Below, one piece after another: positions 43,100-55,459 of a DNA stretch of 64,000 nucleotides (the first letter of the stretch is position 1; each line of letters begins with the position of its first letter). A program made the translations under genes and the position numbers. Below the pieces are notes generated by a model that saw only the letters and a list, made by a program, of their open reading frames with translations, did not search any database and had not been told where the DNA came from. Source of the stretch: Paraescarpia echinospica (Eukaryota > Annelida > Polychaeta > Sabellida > Siboglinidae); the NCBI GenBank assembly GCA_020002185.1, contig CM034543.1, positions 29,244,572 to 29,308,571 of the forward strand, written 5' to 3'.

Positions 43100-43300
43100 A
43101 GCCTTCAGTCGCTGACTCTTGTCATCTTCAGGAAGATTGGCGGCCCCGGTATATGAGATGATTGTTGGACTGGCAGGACCAACAAAGATCCGTCATTGGT
43201 CTTGCGGTGATGATGCCCAGAATTAGTTTCCTCCATGTGTTGCCAAAGATGGGCAGACTGATGACCCCGTGACCTGAAAACAGCAGTCATCAACGGCTCC
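43100..43300 (-). pseudogene. DUF7869 copy 2: internal exon
   Basis: Encodes LPIFGNTWRKLILGII and PMTDLCWSCQSNN, then after a one-base shift EDDKSQRLKAR. The CWxCQ motif is the second zinc pair of the family's N-terminal half. Confidence 0.55.
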
Positions 43301-43513
43301 TTACTTTGTTACCATGTTGTTATATTAGATTTTATTGTACTTTTTTAAGAATTTAAAATAGTGCAATTAAACAAAAAGTACTTCTTACAGCAGAATAATA
43401 TTTTATTATTAATAATCTTAGCAACATTAAATTTTATTATTAAATATTTTTTTATAATAAATTTTAGCATTATGCTCAAACGCAAACACAGATCCATAGT
43501 TTTTAATTCAATT

Positions 43514-43864
43514 TCAGTGTATAAAAATTAATAACGTCTTCCAAGATGTAGCATGGTTGTTACCTGCTTCTTTGCAGGCAGACTTGTATGCCCCGTACAC
43601 CTTCACTTTCGACTCTGACGATGGCAGTAATTTTACTGCTTCCATCTTGCAGCCAGGTGTCCTCCCGGGCAGTGCAAGGGCATGGTCCTCCACGTAATTG
43701 GTGATGTAGGAAACACAGCGTTCGATGTCAGCAAAACTGATGTTGAAACGTCGACCTCCAGCTCGCTTCTCTTTTGCGACAAGTCCATACCCCTTGTACC
43801 ATCGAAGAAGAGCCGTCAGTCGATTCTGGCTGATGCTGTAGAATAAAAGTAAACAGTTCACCAT
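43514..43864 (-). pseudogene. DUF7869 copy 2: internal exon
   Basis: Encodes INRLTALLRWYKGYGLV, RRFNISFADIERCVSYITNY, HALALPGRTPGC and VKLLPSSESKVKVYGAY, a block also found in DUF7869 proteins before the zinc half. The donor side GAAGCAGG|TAACA is at about 43563. The region 43870-44530 upstream holds no further recognisable exon. Confidence 0.6.
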
Positions 43865-44536
43865 CCACTAACAGGAATCTTAATAGTCAAACTATATTTG
43901 ATGCATAATGTAACTATGGGCAAATGGCTGGTTATTTATTACAAGTTTGTTAGTTGCGTAAGGCAATACAAAATTATTACAATAATTTTCCCACTGGCTT
44001 CATAAAATTTGTAATGATTACACACATCGGTCATTATTTTGGAAAATTAGCTTCAGTTAAATTCCTTAAGTTACAAAGCAGGCATTTCAGAAATGTGTTA
44101 AGTCAATTGGTAGTTCACATTGTACATGAACAATAATTATAAATAGGTACTCCCCTAAAAACAATTATAGTTAATAATTATTATGAAGAATAAAATACGT
44201 ACGCATGCACAAACTTGAAAGTTTCTCGGCACAACTGGTGACCATCCACAGATTACAGCATACGTTGATGCTCACGAACTTTCCGCACCGTTTCCTGGCG
44301 CCCAACAATCCTCTTCGATAGATTCATCAAGGTTGACAGCTTGCCAAGGAAGATTAGTATTTGCATCTTTATTACAAAGAACAAGTGTTTATTTTAAACA
44401 GACATAATAGTTTGGTTATGAACAAAAGTACGTTTTTATATTAATCATGTGACTAATTTTTCATAAGTTACATATACGAGATCACAATGAAGATACTGAG
44501 ATTACATTAAGCTGGATGTAAGAAAGACGAAGGATA

Positions 44537-44975
44537 ATGACAAGTGAAGGGAGAAGGCTGGCGATGAGGACAAATTGTAAGGGACATCTGCATACACTTT
44601 GGTGCATACTTTGTTATCAAGGCATGACACACCTCTGGTGCACCGGTGTGATAAACCTCGACAACGTGCTGATATCACTCAGAAACTGTGTCTTGGTGAT
44701 CACCTTCCTCAGAGCTTCGTGTAGATCGCTATCGACCTCGATCCATTTCTTCTTCCGCTGTTCATCCGGGGTTGAGTGGTGCAGGATCACACTTATATTC
44801 AGGATCATCTGGCCGCTCGTAGATGTTGCAGGCATGGTACAGAATGGACTTACACTTTTCCACCAGCAAGTCAGGATCACCACCTGATGTCCAGGAACTC
44901 CACCACAGTTGGTATGCCCTACTGCTTTCCAATCCTGTGCAGATTTATCCCCAAACAGACAGTTATGTGATTCTC
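44537..44975 (-). pseudogene. Fragment of an uncharacterised repeated invertebrate protein family
   Basis: Minus-strand frames read DEQRKKKWIEVDSDLHEAL, FLSDISTLSRFI, then in another frame HTGAPEVCHALITKYAPK. The pattern W-x(10-12)-L...V....L..D...L..F-HTG..E..H....KYAPK recalls a multi-copy invertebrate protein family that I know only as uncharacterised and transposon-like. A frameshift separates the two halves. No zinc-finger or transposase motif is visible here. Confidence 0.35.
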
Positions 44976-45189
44976 TCAGAATTTTAGACCCCGATATCGG
45001 GCCGTGGCAGCACACTGCCACGCCTCATCCGATTCCCGACTCACTGTCGGGAGCTCACCATCATTCATCGAGCCCGTCCCAGGGCGGTCAAGGCCCGAAA
45101 CCCTGCGATCCATTTTGCGCCTCCTTCTAGAGTTCGTACGGACATCGTTGTCCAGTGATATTGCATTATCCCTATCTCTTTGAGTTCTC

Positions 45190-46873
45190 GTACCGATCGT
45201 GTCCCGCGCCAGATGAGGATACACGCTGATATATGTACACCTTCCTCGTAACGATCGTGTCCCGCGCCAGTTAAGGATACACGCTGATATATGTACACCT
45301 TCTTCGTACCGATCGTGTCCCGCACCAGTTGAGGATACACGCTGATATATGTACACCTTACTCGTACCGATCGTGTCCCGTGCCAGTTGACGATACACGC
45401 TGATATATGTACACCTTACTCGTACCGATTGTGTCCCGCGCCAGTTGAGGATACACGCTGATATATGTACACCTTCCTCGTACCGATCGTGTCCCGCGCC
45501 AGATGAGGATACACCCTGATATATGTACACCTTCCTCGTACCGATCGTGTCCCGCGCCAGTTGAGGATACACGCTGATATATGTACACCTTCCTCGTACC
45601 GATCGTGTCCCGCGCCAGATGACGATACACGCTGATATATGTACACCTTCCTCGTACCGATCGTGTCCCGCGCCAGATGAGGATACACGCTGATATATGT
45701 ACACCTTCCTCGTACCGATTGTGTCCCGCGCCAGTTGAGGATACACGCTGATATATGTACACCTTCCTCGTACCGATCGTGTCCCGCGCCAGTTGAGGAT
45801 ACACGCTGATATATGTACACCTTCCTCGTACCGATCGTGTCCCGCGCCAGTTGACGATACACGCTGATATATGTACACCTTCCTCGTACCGATCGAGTCC
45901 AGCGCCAGTTGACGATACACGCTGATATATGTACACCTTACTCGTACCGATCGTGTCCCCCGCCAGTTGAGGATTCACACTGATATATGTACACCTTCCT
46001 CGTACCGATCGTGTCCCGTGCCAGTTGAGGATACACGCTGATATATGTACACCTTACTCGTACCGATCGTGTCCCGCGCCAGTTGAGGATACACGCTGAT
46101 ATATGTACACCTTCCTCGTACCGATCGTGTCCCGCGCCAGATGAGGATACACGCTGATATATGTACACCTTCCTCGTACCGATCGTGTCCCGCGCCAGAT
46201 GAGGATACACCCTGATATATGTACACCTTCCTCGTACCGATCGTGTCCCGCGCCAGTTGAGGATACACCCTGATGTATGTACACCTTCCTCGTACCGATC
46301 GTGTCCCGCGCCAGTTGAGGATACACGCTGATATATGTACACCTTCCTCGTACCGATCGTGTCCCGCGCCAGTTGAGGATACACGCTGATATATGTACAT
46401 CTTCCTCGTAACGATCGTGTCCCGCGCCAGTTAAGGATACACGCTGATATATGTACACCTTCTTCGTACCGATCGTGTCCCGCACCAGTTGAGGATACAC
46501 GCTGATATATGTACACCTTACTCGTACCGATCGTGTCCCGTGCCAGTTGACGATACACGCTGATATATGTACACCTTCCTCGTACCGATCGTGTCCCGCA
46601 CCAGTTGAGGATACACCCTGATATATGTACATCTTCCTCGTACCGATCGTGTCCCGCGCCAGTTGAGGATACACGCTGATATATGTACATCTTCCTCGTA
46701 CCGATCGTGTCCTGCGCCAGTTGAGGATACACGCTGATATATGTACATCTTCCTCGTACCGATCGTGTCCCGCGCCAGTTGAGGATACACGCTGATATAT
46801 GTACATCTTCCTCGTACCGATCGTGTCCTGCGCCAGTTAAGGATACACGCTGATATATGTACACCTTCCTCGT
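45190..46873. repeat. 58-bp tandem array, about 29 units, in the R2-like C-terminus
   Basis: Unit GTACACCTTCCTCGTACCGA.. of 58 bp. On the minus strand each unit encodes, in turn in three frames, the ILNWRGTRS motif that normally occurs once near the R2 C-terminus. As 58 is not a multiple of 3, the frame rotates, and no stop is created in a perfect unit, so long frames exist in all three phases. Left of the array the normal C-terminus resumes (VRELKEIGI, VRTLEGG). Confidence 0.95.
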
Positions 46874-46874
46874 T

Positions 46875-47519
46875 CAAGTCGGCCGTAGTCGCACACCACG
46901 ACCGGATGGCGGGCTTGTCGTAGTATACGGTTTTCCGGCATTGTGCGGCGTCAAGGTCGCAGTTGTCAGACACGATTGAGGTGTTGACCACATAGCATTT
47001 CTCGTACTTCCATGCCACTAAGTCGGGTTCCCTTACCCCAGCTGGGGTAGGGATCGGGGGCTCCATCCAAGTGGAGTACCCCTACTTTACCAGCACTGAG
47101 TTCAGGTGCCTATTGACACCGTCGTGTCTAGACACTCTCGATTCATGAGTCCGCGGACACACTTGTAAGATGTGACCCAGGGACTCGATTGCATTACATG
47201 AGTCGCACCTGGTGTTCGACTCGGGTCTCCCTCGCGAGGCGCGTAAGGCGGTGTGAATTAGGTTGTCCTTCAACCGGACACAGTTTACAAAGTTTCGCCC
47301 GGTCAAAAAGGCCGTTCCGTCAACCATCCAGCTATTCACAAATCTGACCTCTCGACAACCTCCAAGACCTTTGCAGTCCACCGATGTATGCAGGCCAATT
47401 CCCATAGCCCGCTGAATTCCATCTCCGTCCCACAGTGGGCACCCAAATGCGGACCTCGGCTCCGACCAGTGCCGGAAGTCCTTTCCGGAAAGCGGGCACC
47501 TCCGTGACCCCCCGTACAA
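46875..47519 (-). pseudogene. R2-like beta: knuckle and restriction-like endonuclease
   Basis: Frame 47082-47519 encodes FVNSWMVDGTAFLTG and CDSCNAIESLGHILQVC. The next frame (to 46875) encodes REPDLVAWKYEKCYVVNTSIV, the PD ... (D/N)T..V core of the R2 endonuclease. The usual second acidic residue reads N (VVNTS; the alpha family has VVDAS), which may be inactivating. A short insertion or duplication with a CCCCAGCTGGGG palindrome near 47035 shifts the frame between the two. Confidence 0.75.
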
Positions 47520-47886
47520 CAGGGTCAGGAGAGCTCATCATTCTGGACATACGCTTAGTCCTGATAACTGGAGTAAGCAGTTTAAGCCTGGGAATGGCCA
47601 GGCCACCGTCCTTGTGATTGGCGTGGAAGAAGGGTATGGGCGTGTCCCTGGGTAATTTGATACAGCTCCTCACGGCCGCTCGTGATATCTTATCCAAGAA
47701 ATCCAATGTGTCCCGCGACAGCCAACCCAACACGGCCATGTGTAATAAGCTCGGAAGCAAATTACATCTCAGGAAGAACATCCTCTGCTGAGGCTTAAGC
47801 GGAGCTTTAGTCAGCTGAATGACCCCCTCCCTAAGGGTCTCCATCGTCGTGCCGGATTGCCTCTCGGTGCTCACCAAATTTCCCAA
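47332..47886 (-). pseudogene. R2-like beta: RT thumb
   Basis: Encodes LKPQQRMFFLRCNLLPSLLH and RAAVRSCIKLPRDTPIPFFH, the thumb region that follows the R2 reverse transcriptase palm. Overlaps the next frame at its end through a frameshift near 47480. Confidence 0.75.
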
Positions 47887-48248
47887 ATACTTATACCCAT
47901 TTGCAATGCCCTGATCAGTTCACCCGTCCGAGTTACTATGAAGTCATTCGGGGTACACGCCCACGTCTTTCTTTTCCCATGCACGTCAAGCCGGATGGTC
48001 GATGACTTACGTGCATTCAGGGAGAGACCACACCTCTCCAAGGCGAACTACTAATTGTTCGTTACTACAGCTTATTTGTTCGTTTTCATAGCAGGCGCTA
48101 CTTCCAGCAACAACGACTCCTCAGGTATTCTTCCACAGCCGTCTCCAGGGCCGCGTTGTGTTCGCAGGTCAACCAGTTGGTCAAGGACCAGTCGATGACG
48201 TTCTTCATGAACGTCACCTCCTCGAAACGATCCGGCAACCAAGTCTGC

Positions 48249-48902
48249 TCATATAGCAGTAGTTGTGAATTGTGTTTGTAGCCCTCTGGGGGTCCTGGCG
48301 AAGAGGACGAGGTCATCCGCGAAGGCCAGACACGAGAGCATCTGACCACCCACGTCGACCCCGATTTGTGGGTCCATGTGTCGGAGTGTCAAATCGATGA
48401 CCGAGTTGAACAGCACTGGGCTCAAGGGATCGCCCTGCCTCACTCCGCGTTGTATCTGAACCTCCTCGCTCAGGTGTCCGTTCACCCGTATTGGGGTAGT
48501 AGTGTTACGATATAGGTAGCGTACGTACGCCACCATTGGGGGTGGTATTCCAGCAGCTGCGGCTGCTAGGAGTATAGAGTTGTGTGAGGCGGAATCAAAC
48601 GCCTTCGATACGTCTAGGAATAGGAGTCCAGTCGACTGGCACCTTGCCTGTCTGTCGGACAGTACGCAACAGAGAATGTAGGTGTTATCCGCAATTCCGT
48701 CCCCACTCCGGAACACCTTCTGACGTTCGCAGATTGAATAGCTCGTCTCAATCCTTTCTGCTAGGATCCGGTGATAGAGCCTACACAAGATAGAACCCAT
48801 CGTGATGGGTCTAAATTGGTTCGGCTCGACACTTTCACCAGACTTTGGAATCAAAACGGTAATTCCGTGTCTAAACAACTCGGGTGCGATTCCGGTAAGC
48901 AA
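48249..48902 (-). pseudogene. R2-like beta: reverse transcriptase palm
   Basis: A 217-codon uninterrupted frame with PKSGESVEPNQFRPI (RT1), FLDVSKAFDSASH (RT3, first catalytic Asp), RGVRQGDPLSPVLFN (RT4) and CLAFADDLVLFA (RT5, the catalytic FADD). All catalytic residues are present. It ends by frameshift shortly after RT5; the sequence at 47.89-48.25 carries the following motifs in decayed form. Confidence 0.85.
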
Positions 48903-48914
48903 CCAGATATTGAA

Positions 48915-49200
48915 TCAGCAAGCAAGTGCCTCGGCTCGAAGGGCGGTCAAGTCTCTTTTCCGCCTATGGTCCGGACCGGCAGCTCCGTCCTTCATGCTCC
49001 TGAGGTGACGCATCAGCTCAGCGATGGATATGGATATGGATCTTAACATTTCCCAGGCCAGGACTACCCCAGCGGGGGTTAGCCAGTTGTCCGCAATGGA
49101 CGGGGTTTCCATCAGTGGCTTCCAGTACGCCACTTGCTCGAGCAGAGGAAGGGTCGGAGACATGCCGTTCCATTGGCTGTCCAGGACCACCCGTGCGCAC
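48915..49200 (-). pseudogene. R2-like beta: pre-RT domain (RT0 region)
   Basis: Encodes YWKPLMETPS and MRHLRSMKDGAAGPD, the W.....(G)xxxxDGA-G-D pattern that precedes RT1 in R2 elements. The plus-strand text GGATATGGATATGGAT at 49027-49042 is a short internal repeat within it. Confidence 0.65.
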
Positions 49201-49623
49201 CCAGCCCTCGAGGACCGGTATAAGGTCTGAATACGGGTGTAATCAGCTCTTCGCTGTGCGCGTGTATTACGGGCTTCCTGGCGAGGCGGTCCGTGCTGGT
49301 GGTTGTCACCTCGACCGGGACGCTCGGCTGGGGGGAGCAGCTCCAGGAGATCTCGGTCTATTAGGGTCTGCAGGTACCCTTGATCATCTTGCGGTGCAAG
49401 GGTTACCCGCTCGATGAGCTCGGGACAGACGCTGGCCTCTCCTGCTAGCTGTAGGATTGGCTCAATTCGAGGGCTTGAGACATGTTCGGTATCTGGGACG
49501 GGGCGTCCGGGAACTCGACGGCCGTGTCCGCCAGCCCTTGAGGTCCTGCTCCTTTCGTCTCATGGGCTCTGGGAGTAGGCATCATGGGGATATCCAGGGC
49601 AGCTCGTGCCGCTTGTGCTCTGG

Positions 49624-50247
49624 TTATCCGCCCGCTATCGCTCCCCATCGGTTCTGTGTCATCGTCTCGAGCGGCCTGAGCCGCATGTGCACATCGAGGC
49701 ACTTGTGTATCGGGATCATTTCCATAGACCGCCATGTAGTCGTCCGCCTTCGATATTCGGGGTTAATCGATTCAAGGGTCCTTCCGGGCATAACGGCTGT
49801 TAGCTCGGAGTTAATGTTCAGTGTCCTGACGCCGCTACCGACGTTTACCGTTTTGACGCCCCTCAGTCTCAGGACGGCTTCGTGACTAGCCATGGCGGCC
49901 GTCTCTTCCATTGCCCACCTACTTTTGGTTTGTGCTCTCATCGCTGCCCCGATATCGGCTGTCTGCCTAGAGTGGTAAGCCTCTGCGTGGGCGCTTCGCG
50001 AGTGTATTGCGAGGCCCCTTGCGCCCTTGCACTGTTTGCCACAGTGCGGGGAGTGTCCTTCTGGGACGGACTCGGGAGATTCTCCCTCTCCGGGAGGAGA
50101 CCCCCTAGGGGGAACCATGTATTTCAGTACTTTGTGTAACCCGGAAATAGGGGTGGACTGGTTGGGCCGCCCACCCGTGGGGTTTTTACACCCCGATGAG
50201 CAGGGCTGCTGCTCCGGACGCCCCAGAAGAACTCCAGGGTCGACCAT
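49624..50247 (-). pseudogene. R2-like beta: N-terminal zinc-finger region
   Basis: An uninterrupted frame of about 207 codons contains one C2H2 finger (CGKQCKGARGLAIHSRSAH), of the type R2 proteins use to bind target DNA. The start is uncertain; the open frame begins near 50247. Only one finger is seen. The region 49.2-49.6 kb, between this and the pre-RT block, is in a shifted frame. Confidence 0.7.
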
Positions 50248-50249
50248 TT

Positions 50250-50925
50250 GAGGCTGTCTCTCGACTAACGGCTGCCTCGGCCGGGAATGGGTGGAAGGTC
50301 ATCCTCGGGAGGGCACCCTCCTTCTCGGGGCCCATTCCACTACCGCCGTCCCCCAGCGGTTATTTTTATTATCCGCTGGGGGGGCGCAATCCCACTCCGT
50401 TGGCTGCGGAGCGGGATATAGACTCTGAGAGGTGTTAATAACTGTTGGCTCCTCTCGCCACGGCAGGATGGACTGCCATTGGCAGACCTATAGAGTCCTG
50501 CCCTTACCCTATCTCAAGGGTAAGTATGTGGTACTGCTTCACGGGTACCCTACCCGGTAACGGATAGGTCAGTGAGCTGGCAGCTCACTTCCTTTCGTGG
50601 GGGCCGTTGCTCCTCCCATAACCCCTGCCCAGATGGTGTTGACCAGTGGGTCGGCCACTGACGATTCGGCTACCCCCGACGTGGGAGAATTTCTACGGGT
50701 GCGTCGAAGATGCACGTCAATAGTCTTGGTACTTCAGAGGCTAATGTACTGAAAGGCTGATGCCCCAAGGCTATGCTTTTCGCCCCTTCCCCCCCTCGGA
50801 GGGAAGGCTATCCAGCTGAGGAGACAGGGGGCCGAGGGACCAAGTTCGTTCTTATCTCGACATTCGCGTGTAGCCCCTACGGCCAGTAACTATTGTTAAA
50901 AAAGGAGAAACGGTCCGACCCCCAT
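50250..50925 (-). other. R2-like beta 5' UTR
   Basis: GC-rich with many short inverted repeats (for example CCGCTGGGG/CCCCAGCGG near 50355-50385, TACCCTACCCGGTA near 50545), and a sharp change to AT-rich DNA beyond about 50925. Likely structured RNA. A complete HDV-like ribozyme could not be built from it by eye. Confidence 0.5.
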
Positions 50926-50929
50926 TAGG

Positions 50930-52155
50930 TAACTGCACGCATATGTTTCCATACATGATTGGCCAAAAAAAAAAAAAAATAACCTCTAGCCGAAACCATT
51001 TAAAAGGGAATTACGTAGTGGGATTTTTTTTATAATTATTTCTCTACCGATTCAGTTGAAATTTTAACAGTATGTTAATATGGGTAAGGGTAATACACCA
51101 GATTTTTTTCAATTTTGTGTTTGATGTATTACCATGGAAACGGTGGCCATATTGGATTGTAATACTGTGTTTGTTCAAACCAGTATATGTTGGTAATGGG
51201 CAGTCCAAATTCAATACAAATTGGTGTGCTTACTCCTGAAATGAAGCTGAAATATATGTAAGAGGGATTTTGCAATAGCTCAAGAATCCAATTTTTCACA
51301 TATTTTACAATCGTGCTGTACTCAAAATTAGTGATAAGAGTCTACATTCATAGCACATTTTGGGAGAAATATTTACACAACAAAGAAATGGCTCTTACAT
51401 CTACTGGAGCATGGACTCACCAGGCACTAGCACAAATTTGAAGAAATTACACTGGTAAATAAGAGAGATAGACACTTTTGAAGTAATTATGGTGACGAAA
51501 AGCTTGTATTTGAGAAAAACGCACTCAAAGTTTGAACTGCAAAATATATCTAAAAGCACATGCATATAATTAATTTCTTGTCGAAAGTTATCTATCAATA
51601 TGCCTCTTGGGTAATATACTAAGTACCAAGTTCAGTATTTACAAGATGCATAAGTAAGCAAAACCAGGTATGCATTATACACCAATAATCATTTATATAT
51701 AAATATATACATAAACATGTACGTGGTCCACTGTTGAAATGTTCCACCAGCCTAAAGCAGTGCTGGTAATACTATAAATAACAATGGTAATATGCATGTG
51801 TATGCAGAGTGAAAACAGTATTGCAGATAATAATAAAGTGCAGCAAAGTGTATATTTTATAACTATAACCAAACATCGCCATGACAACTTACTTTGATAG
51901 CATACGTCAGAGAATAATGTGTACATATCTATCAAAACAGTTCTTCAATAGCTGGGTAAATGCTTTCAAGATATACTGACATAAATGACTAACAGATATG
52001 CAAAAGAATTGACAATGATAAATAAAGAAGATACTTCAGTGAGGACACAAAAAAAGCAGAAGCTTTGCAATAAAACTTGTACATGCATCAGTGTGAATAG
52101 TATTGCTACTATGTCATCTACCAATGTCTGTCATATATGTGTCCATGCTGACAGT
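50930..52155. other. AT-rich spacer, no gene
   Basis: Begins with an A14 run (about 50965-50978) next to the R2-like 5' end. The rest is AT-rich; nothing recognised. Confidence 0.5.
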
Positions 52156-52159
52156 CACT

Positions 52160-53889
52160 TCACAAAAATGCACCCGATGCATAGCCAGTGCGGCTGCCAC
52201 GCCTTGTAACATGAGCTACCTTGCGCGCGCGCCTTGCCTCTTTGGTGCTCGCTTGTGCCTGATGCAGTGACTGTTTCAGTCGCTGGGCATCAGCCTTCTT
52301 AGCTGATGTCACCATCTGCACGCCTGACACAATGTCCATTGCCTCGCACAACTTTCTAATTGAAAGTTCAACACCGCTGTTGAATTCAGCAACGTCGCTG
52401 CAGTCACCCGTTCCAACCCAACAAACCCAGTCTTGGGACACTTTGCCCAGATCTTGGCATGCAGGGATTCATTGGCGTTCTGGGTCTCCCCTCTCACGCA
52501 CCGACCGAGAAGACTTTGATGGCCGAGCCGCGCGTAGACCTCTTTGACGTGAGGTGCCACCTCAGATGACAGTGGGGTTCCTACATTGTTGCGGTGAGGG
52601 CCGGGTGTCTCACCAGTGGCCTGAGCTCTGTTGTAAAAACACCAACTGTCCACACCATCAGGACACTGGTCAGTGGAGCAGGCGTGGTAAAAAGTGGCGA
52701 ACACTGCATCAGTCATCGCTTTCAAGTTTCCTTGGTGTGCCCGGATGGCCTTCCCATAATAGGCAGTGAGTTTGGTGATCGTGGCCTGGGTAAGCTTGCC
52801 ATAGCCACGACCACCGAGGGTGACACCTTTCTTCTTACTTTCCGTTGAGAGCTTGCGGAGAGCTGTGCCAAGCCGCTTGGCCACGTGGTTGACACACTCT
52901 TCTTTTTCGATCGGAGTGTCTCCGTATACTTTCAAGCTGCAGAGGCGGTTGTGTGTCTTTGCATCTCCGTCAGACAACATAGTCGTGTATCTGAAGCTGA
53001 ACTTCTCGACGGAGCGTTGCCACAGCTCCTCAGCGGCCTTCACCTCCATCCCCCCGGATGGGCCGACATAATTTATGTTGCAGTTGGTGTGTGCATCCTT
53101 CCATGTCTTGTACTCTTCTGTCTCTGCACCACCACAGCGTGCAACGGCACCAGCACAACTGTAGCAGTACAGAGACATGATGACAAAGTCAAGAACGAGG
53201 CCAGTCTCAATCTCGACCACACACCCAAGTCCGTATTTTGAACTGTGGCCTCGGGTCATCCAACTGCCGTCAAAATTGACCGCAAGGTCAATGATGCCGT
53301 CTTCAGTTGGAGTGTGCAATCCTCGGTCAATGTATGTGTTGCGGACCACCTCCACAGGGTCGTCAAGAAGGGATGACGTTGCCACCATGCTTGCACTTGC
53401 AACCACCTTCACGTGACTCGTGTATGTTTTGCTGGTCATGTCGTTCATGTCAAGATGGCGACAGAGCTTCACCAGCCCGCCATAACCCACCCCCATGTCC
53501 ATGGTTGCGGAGACGACTGAACGAGTCACAGCAAACGGCACATTGCTGGCTGCTACACCACTGACTCGATCACTGCTGTATGTTGACTTCAACACTGATT
53601 CACACGATGTACAGTATGTCTGCAGTAGACACACAACACCAAGGTTGCAATCAATGGAGCGAACGACGAGGGTAGCACAACTGCACAGTGTACATAACAA
53701 GTCCTCAACCAGAGCTGACAGCACGTCACACCGGAGAATGGTAGTCTTCACATCAGCGGAGGAACCATCACCTTCAGTTGACTCGCTCACGTCCGACACT
53801 TGGCGAAACGAAAACTTCCTCTTAGTTGCTGAAGACAGGGTGGCTGATGAAGGGGTCGCTGATGTTGATGGGATCGGTTCGTCGATTCC
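52160..53889 (-). pseudogene. Mutator-like transposase (PF20700 type), copy 2, main exon
   Basis: Exon 2 starts after TGTGAGCAG (53890-53898) and is uninterrupted to 52309. Blocks: acidic leader, Cys4 ribbon (CTLCSC ... CTSCES), VNFDGSWMTRGHSS (candidate first Asp), TMLSDGDAKTHN (candidate second Asp), ECVNHVAKRLGTALR, YGKLTQATITKLTAYYG, and NESLHAKIWAKCPK (candidate Glu). A single frameshift near 52400 moves to the frame ending at 52160 (SGAF; copy 1 ends SGEF), so only the last ~80 residues are affected. Best-preserved transposase in the window. Unlike copy 1, no histone stem-loop follows. Confidence 0.8.
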
Positions 53890-54530
53890 CTGCTCACAAA
53901 ATAAATAACATTGATTAGTGGTAACCAGCTTAGAAAAGGTGTGTGGTCAACTTGTGTGTCCATATACCAATGTTTTCTACACATCAATTCACCTGAATAA
54001 CTGACGTGTAATTCAATGTCCATGTAAAATCCCATTTTATGACAGGTTCAGTGTTGGCACACTCAGTGACAGTACGTGTCACACCAGTCAGGTGACAGGT
54101 GAAGCCTCAGTACGACAATGCTCCAGAGTGAGATTATGCACTTATATTGAGCTATTATCATATGGAAGAAGGACATGTCAATGCCAACACCTAGGCTAGG
54201 GCATTCAATTTCATAGCCTAATTATTATAAGTCCTGCTTATTGCTTACTAATTTATTTATAACGTGTTGTTTATGCAGAATAAAAACATGTTCAGATTCA
54301 GTGCACAAACTAATATAGTCATACACCGATACAGCATCACCATGATTTTGCCATTCCCATTGTTCATTCATGATTCAATGATCAATCGTCAACAATGACG
54401 TGACTGTCACGTGACATTGATTGGTAAAATAAGATTGATTACGACACTTGTACGTTTGTAAAGTTAGCAAACAACCAAAAATAACCATAAATAACCTTAT
54501 TAATTCAATTACATAATCACATATTATTAC

Positions 54531-54746
54531 CTCATGCGACGTATCGTGTTGATCGTCCGCTTGCATAGTAGGTCCAGGCATCAAGTCTCCAGCCTCAGCC
54601 CCACGGCCACACACCGCTTGGTGGCGGCTCTCGTCGTCAGGTTTTCTCACTTTTTCCTTCGCTGCACGTGCTACTTGCAGCTTATTTCGCAGGCTCCGCT
54701 TCTTTGTGCCGAAACAATGCGACTGTTTCTTACTGGGCAACGGCAT
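54531..54746 (-). CDS. Mutator-like transposase copy 2, first exon
   Basis: ATG at 54746 opens 72 codons with a basic start (KKQSHCFGTKKRSLRNK) that ends at donor GAG|GTAATA, phase 0. This matches the phase of exon 2, whose frame runs into the main reading frame. Copy 1 has a homologous basic segment (KCGSKKRELRSK), which supports the exon call. Two CCAAT-type motifs (about 54855 and 54895) lie upstream and may belong to the promoter. Confidence 0.65.
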
Positions 54747-54949
54747 GTTGTAGATTTTACAACTAAAAACGATTGCAAACGCTGAAGAAAATATCGACTC
54801 GCATGTAAACAAGACAGAGAGGAAATGAACCGAGGTCGAGGTCACGCAAATCCAGCCAATGAGGCGCATCGTTCGTGTCATGTGATGGCAGTAAACCAAT
54901 CCAAAACGATTTCTTTGTCTGATGATGCTTCGGTTATTCCCGCCTATAC

Positions 54950-55455
54950 TTGGCCTACGTAAGCTATATTTAGAACACATGGACCGTATCTTGAAGGGGA
55001 GAAACTGAGCTTTCTGGCGATGGGTGCCATGTCGTAGTTGAATATAATTACGTCGCAAAAACAACGTTTGAATCGGACGTCGTTTCGCTCCAATGCGTAA
55101 AAACAAAAGACTTTGTAATGACAGGCATCACATAAAAACGTAGTTTGTTATATCAATGTGTTCATTTCATGAAATAAACAACATAGTAAAGGCAAGTTAG
55201 ATAACTTAGGTAACTGAATATTAAAAAAAAAAAAAAACATGATTTTTTTTAAAAATTGATTAAATTTAATGATTTCCGACTAGTCAGTTCCCTTAACTTA
55301 GTACAAATATCAACAAAATAACGAAGTGTAAAAACTTAATTACTGGAATCGGCGAGTTCCTGATTATAGCAACGCTCTTGCTAGAGAAATGAAATGTGAG
55401 TGAGACTTACTCTGCTCAGGTGAGATACCCCGAGGCCTACTGGGAATCCATACCC
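54950..55455. other. No gene recognised
   Basis: AT-rich spacer with an A15 run near 55225; no supported feature. Confidence 0.5.
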
Positions 55456-55459
55456 ATAT

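Larger units (their letters stand above)
44976..50925 (-). mobile_element. R2-clade retrotransposon, near complete (family beta)
   Basis: All parts of an R2-type element lie in order on the minus strand: a 5' UTR (50.92-50.25 kb), a zinc-finger N-terminus, reverse transcriptase, thumb, CCHC knuckle, restriction-like endonuclease, and a 3' UTR ending near 44976 (CGGGGTCTAAAATTCTGAGA). It is broken by several frameshifts, and its C-terminal coding end is expanded into a 1.7-kb tandem array. No 28S rDNA target sequence flanks it, so it is either a non-rDNA insertion or a member of a lineage with another target. Confidence 0.85.

Noticed and set aside
50825..50925. HDV-like self-cleaving ribozyme at the R2-like 5' end
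   Set aside because: GCGAATG and GC-rich stems are present, but I could not pair P1 and P2 in the required nested order. A covariance-model search would decide.
44940..50960. Insertion in 28S rDNA
   Set aside because: No rRNA sequence or known R2 target motif is visible at either end of any R2-like copy.
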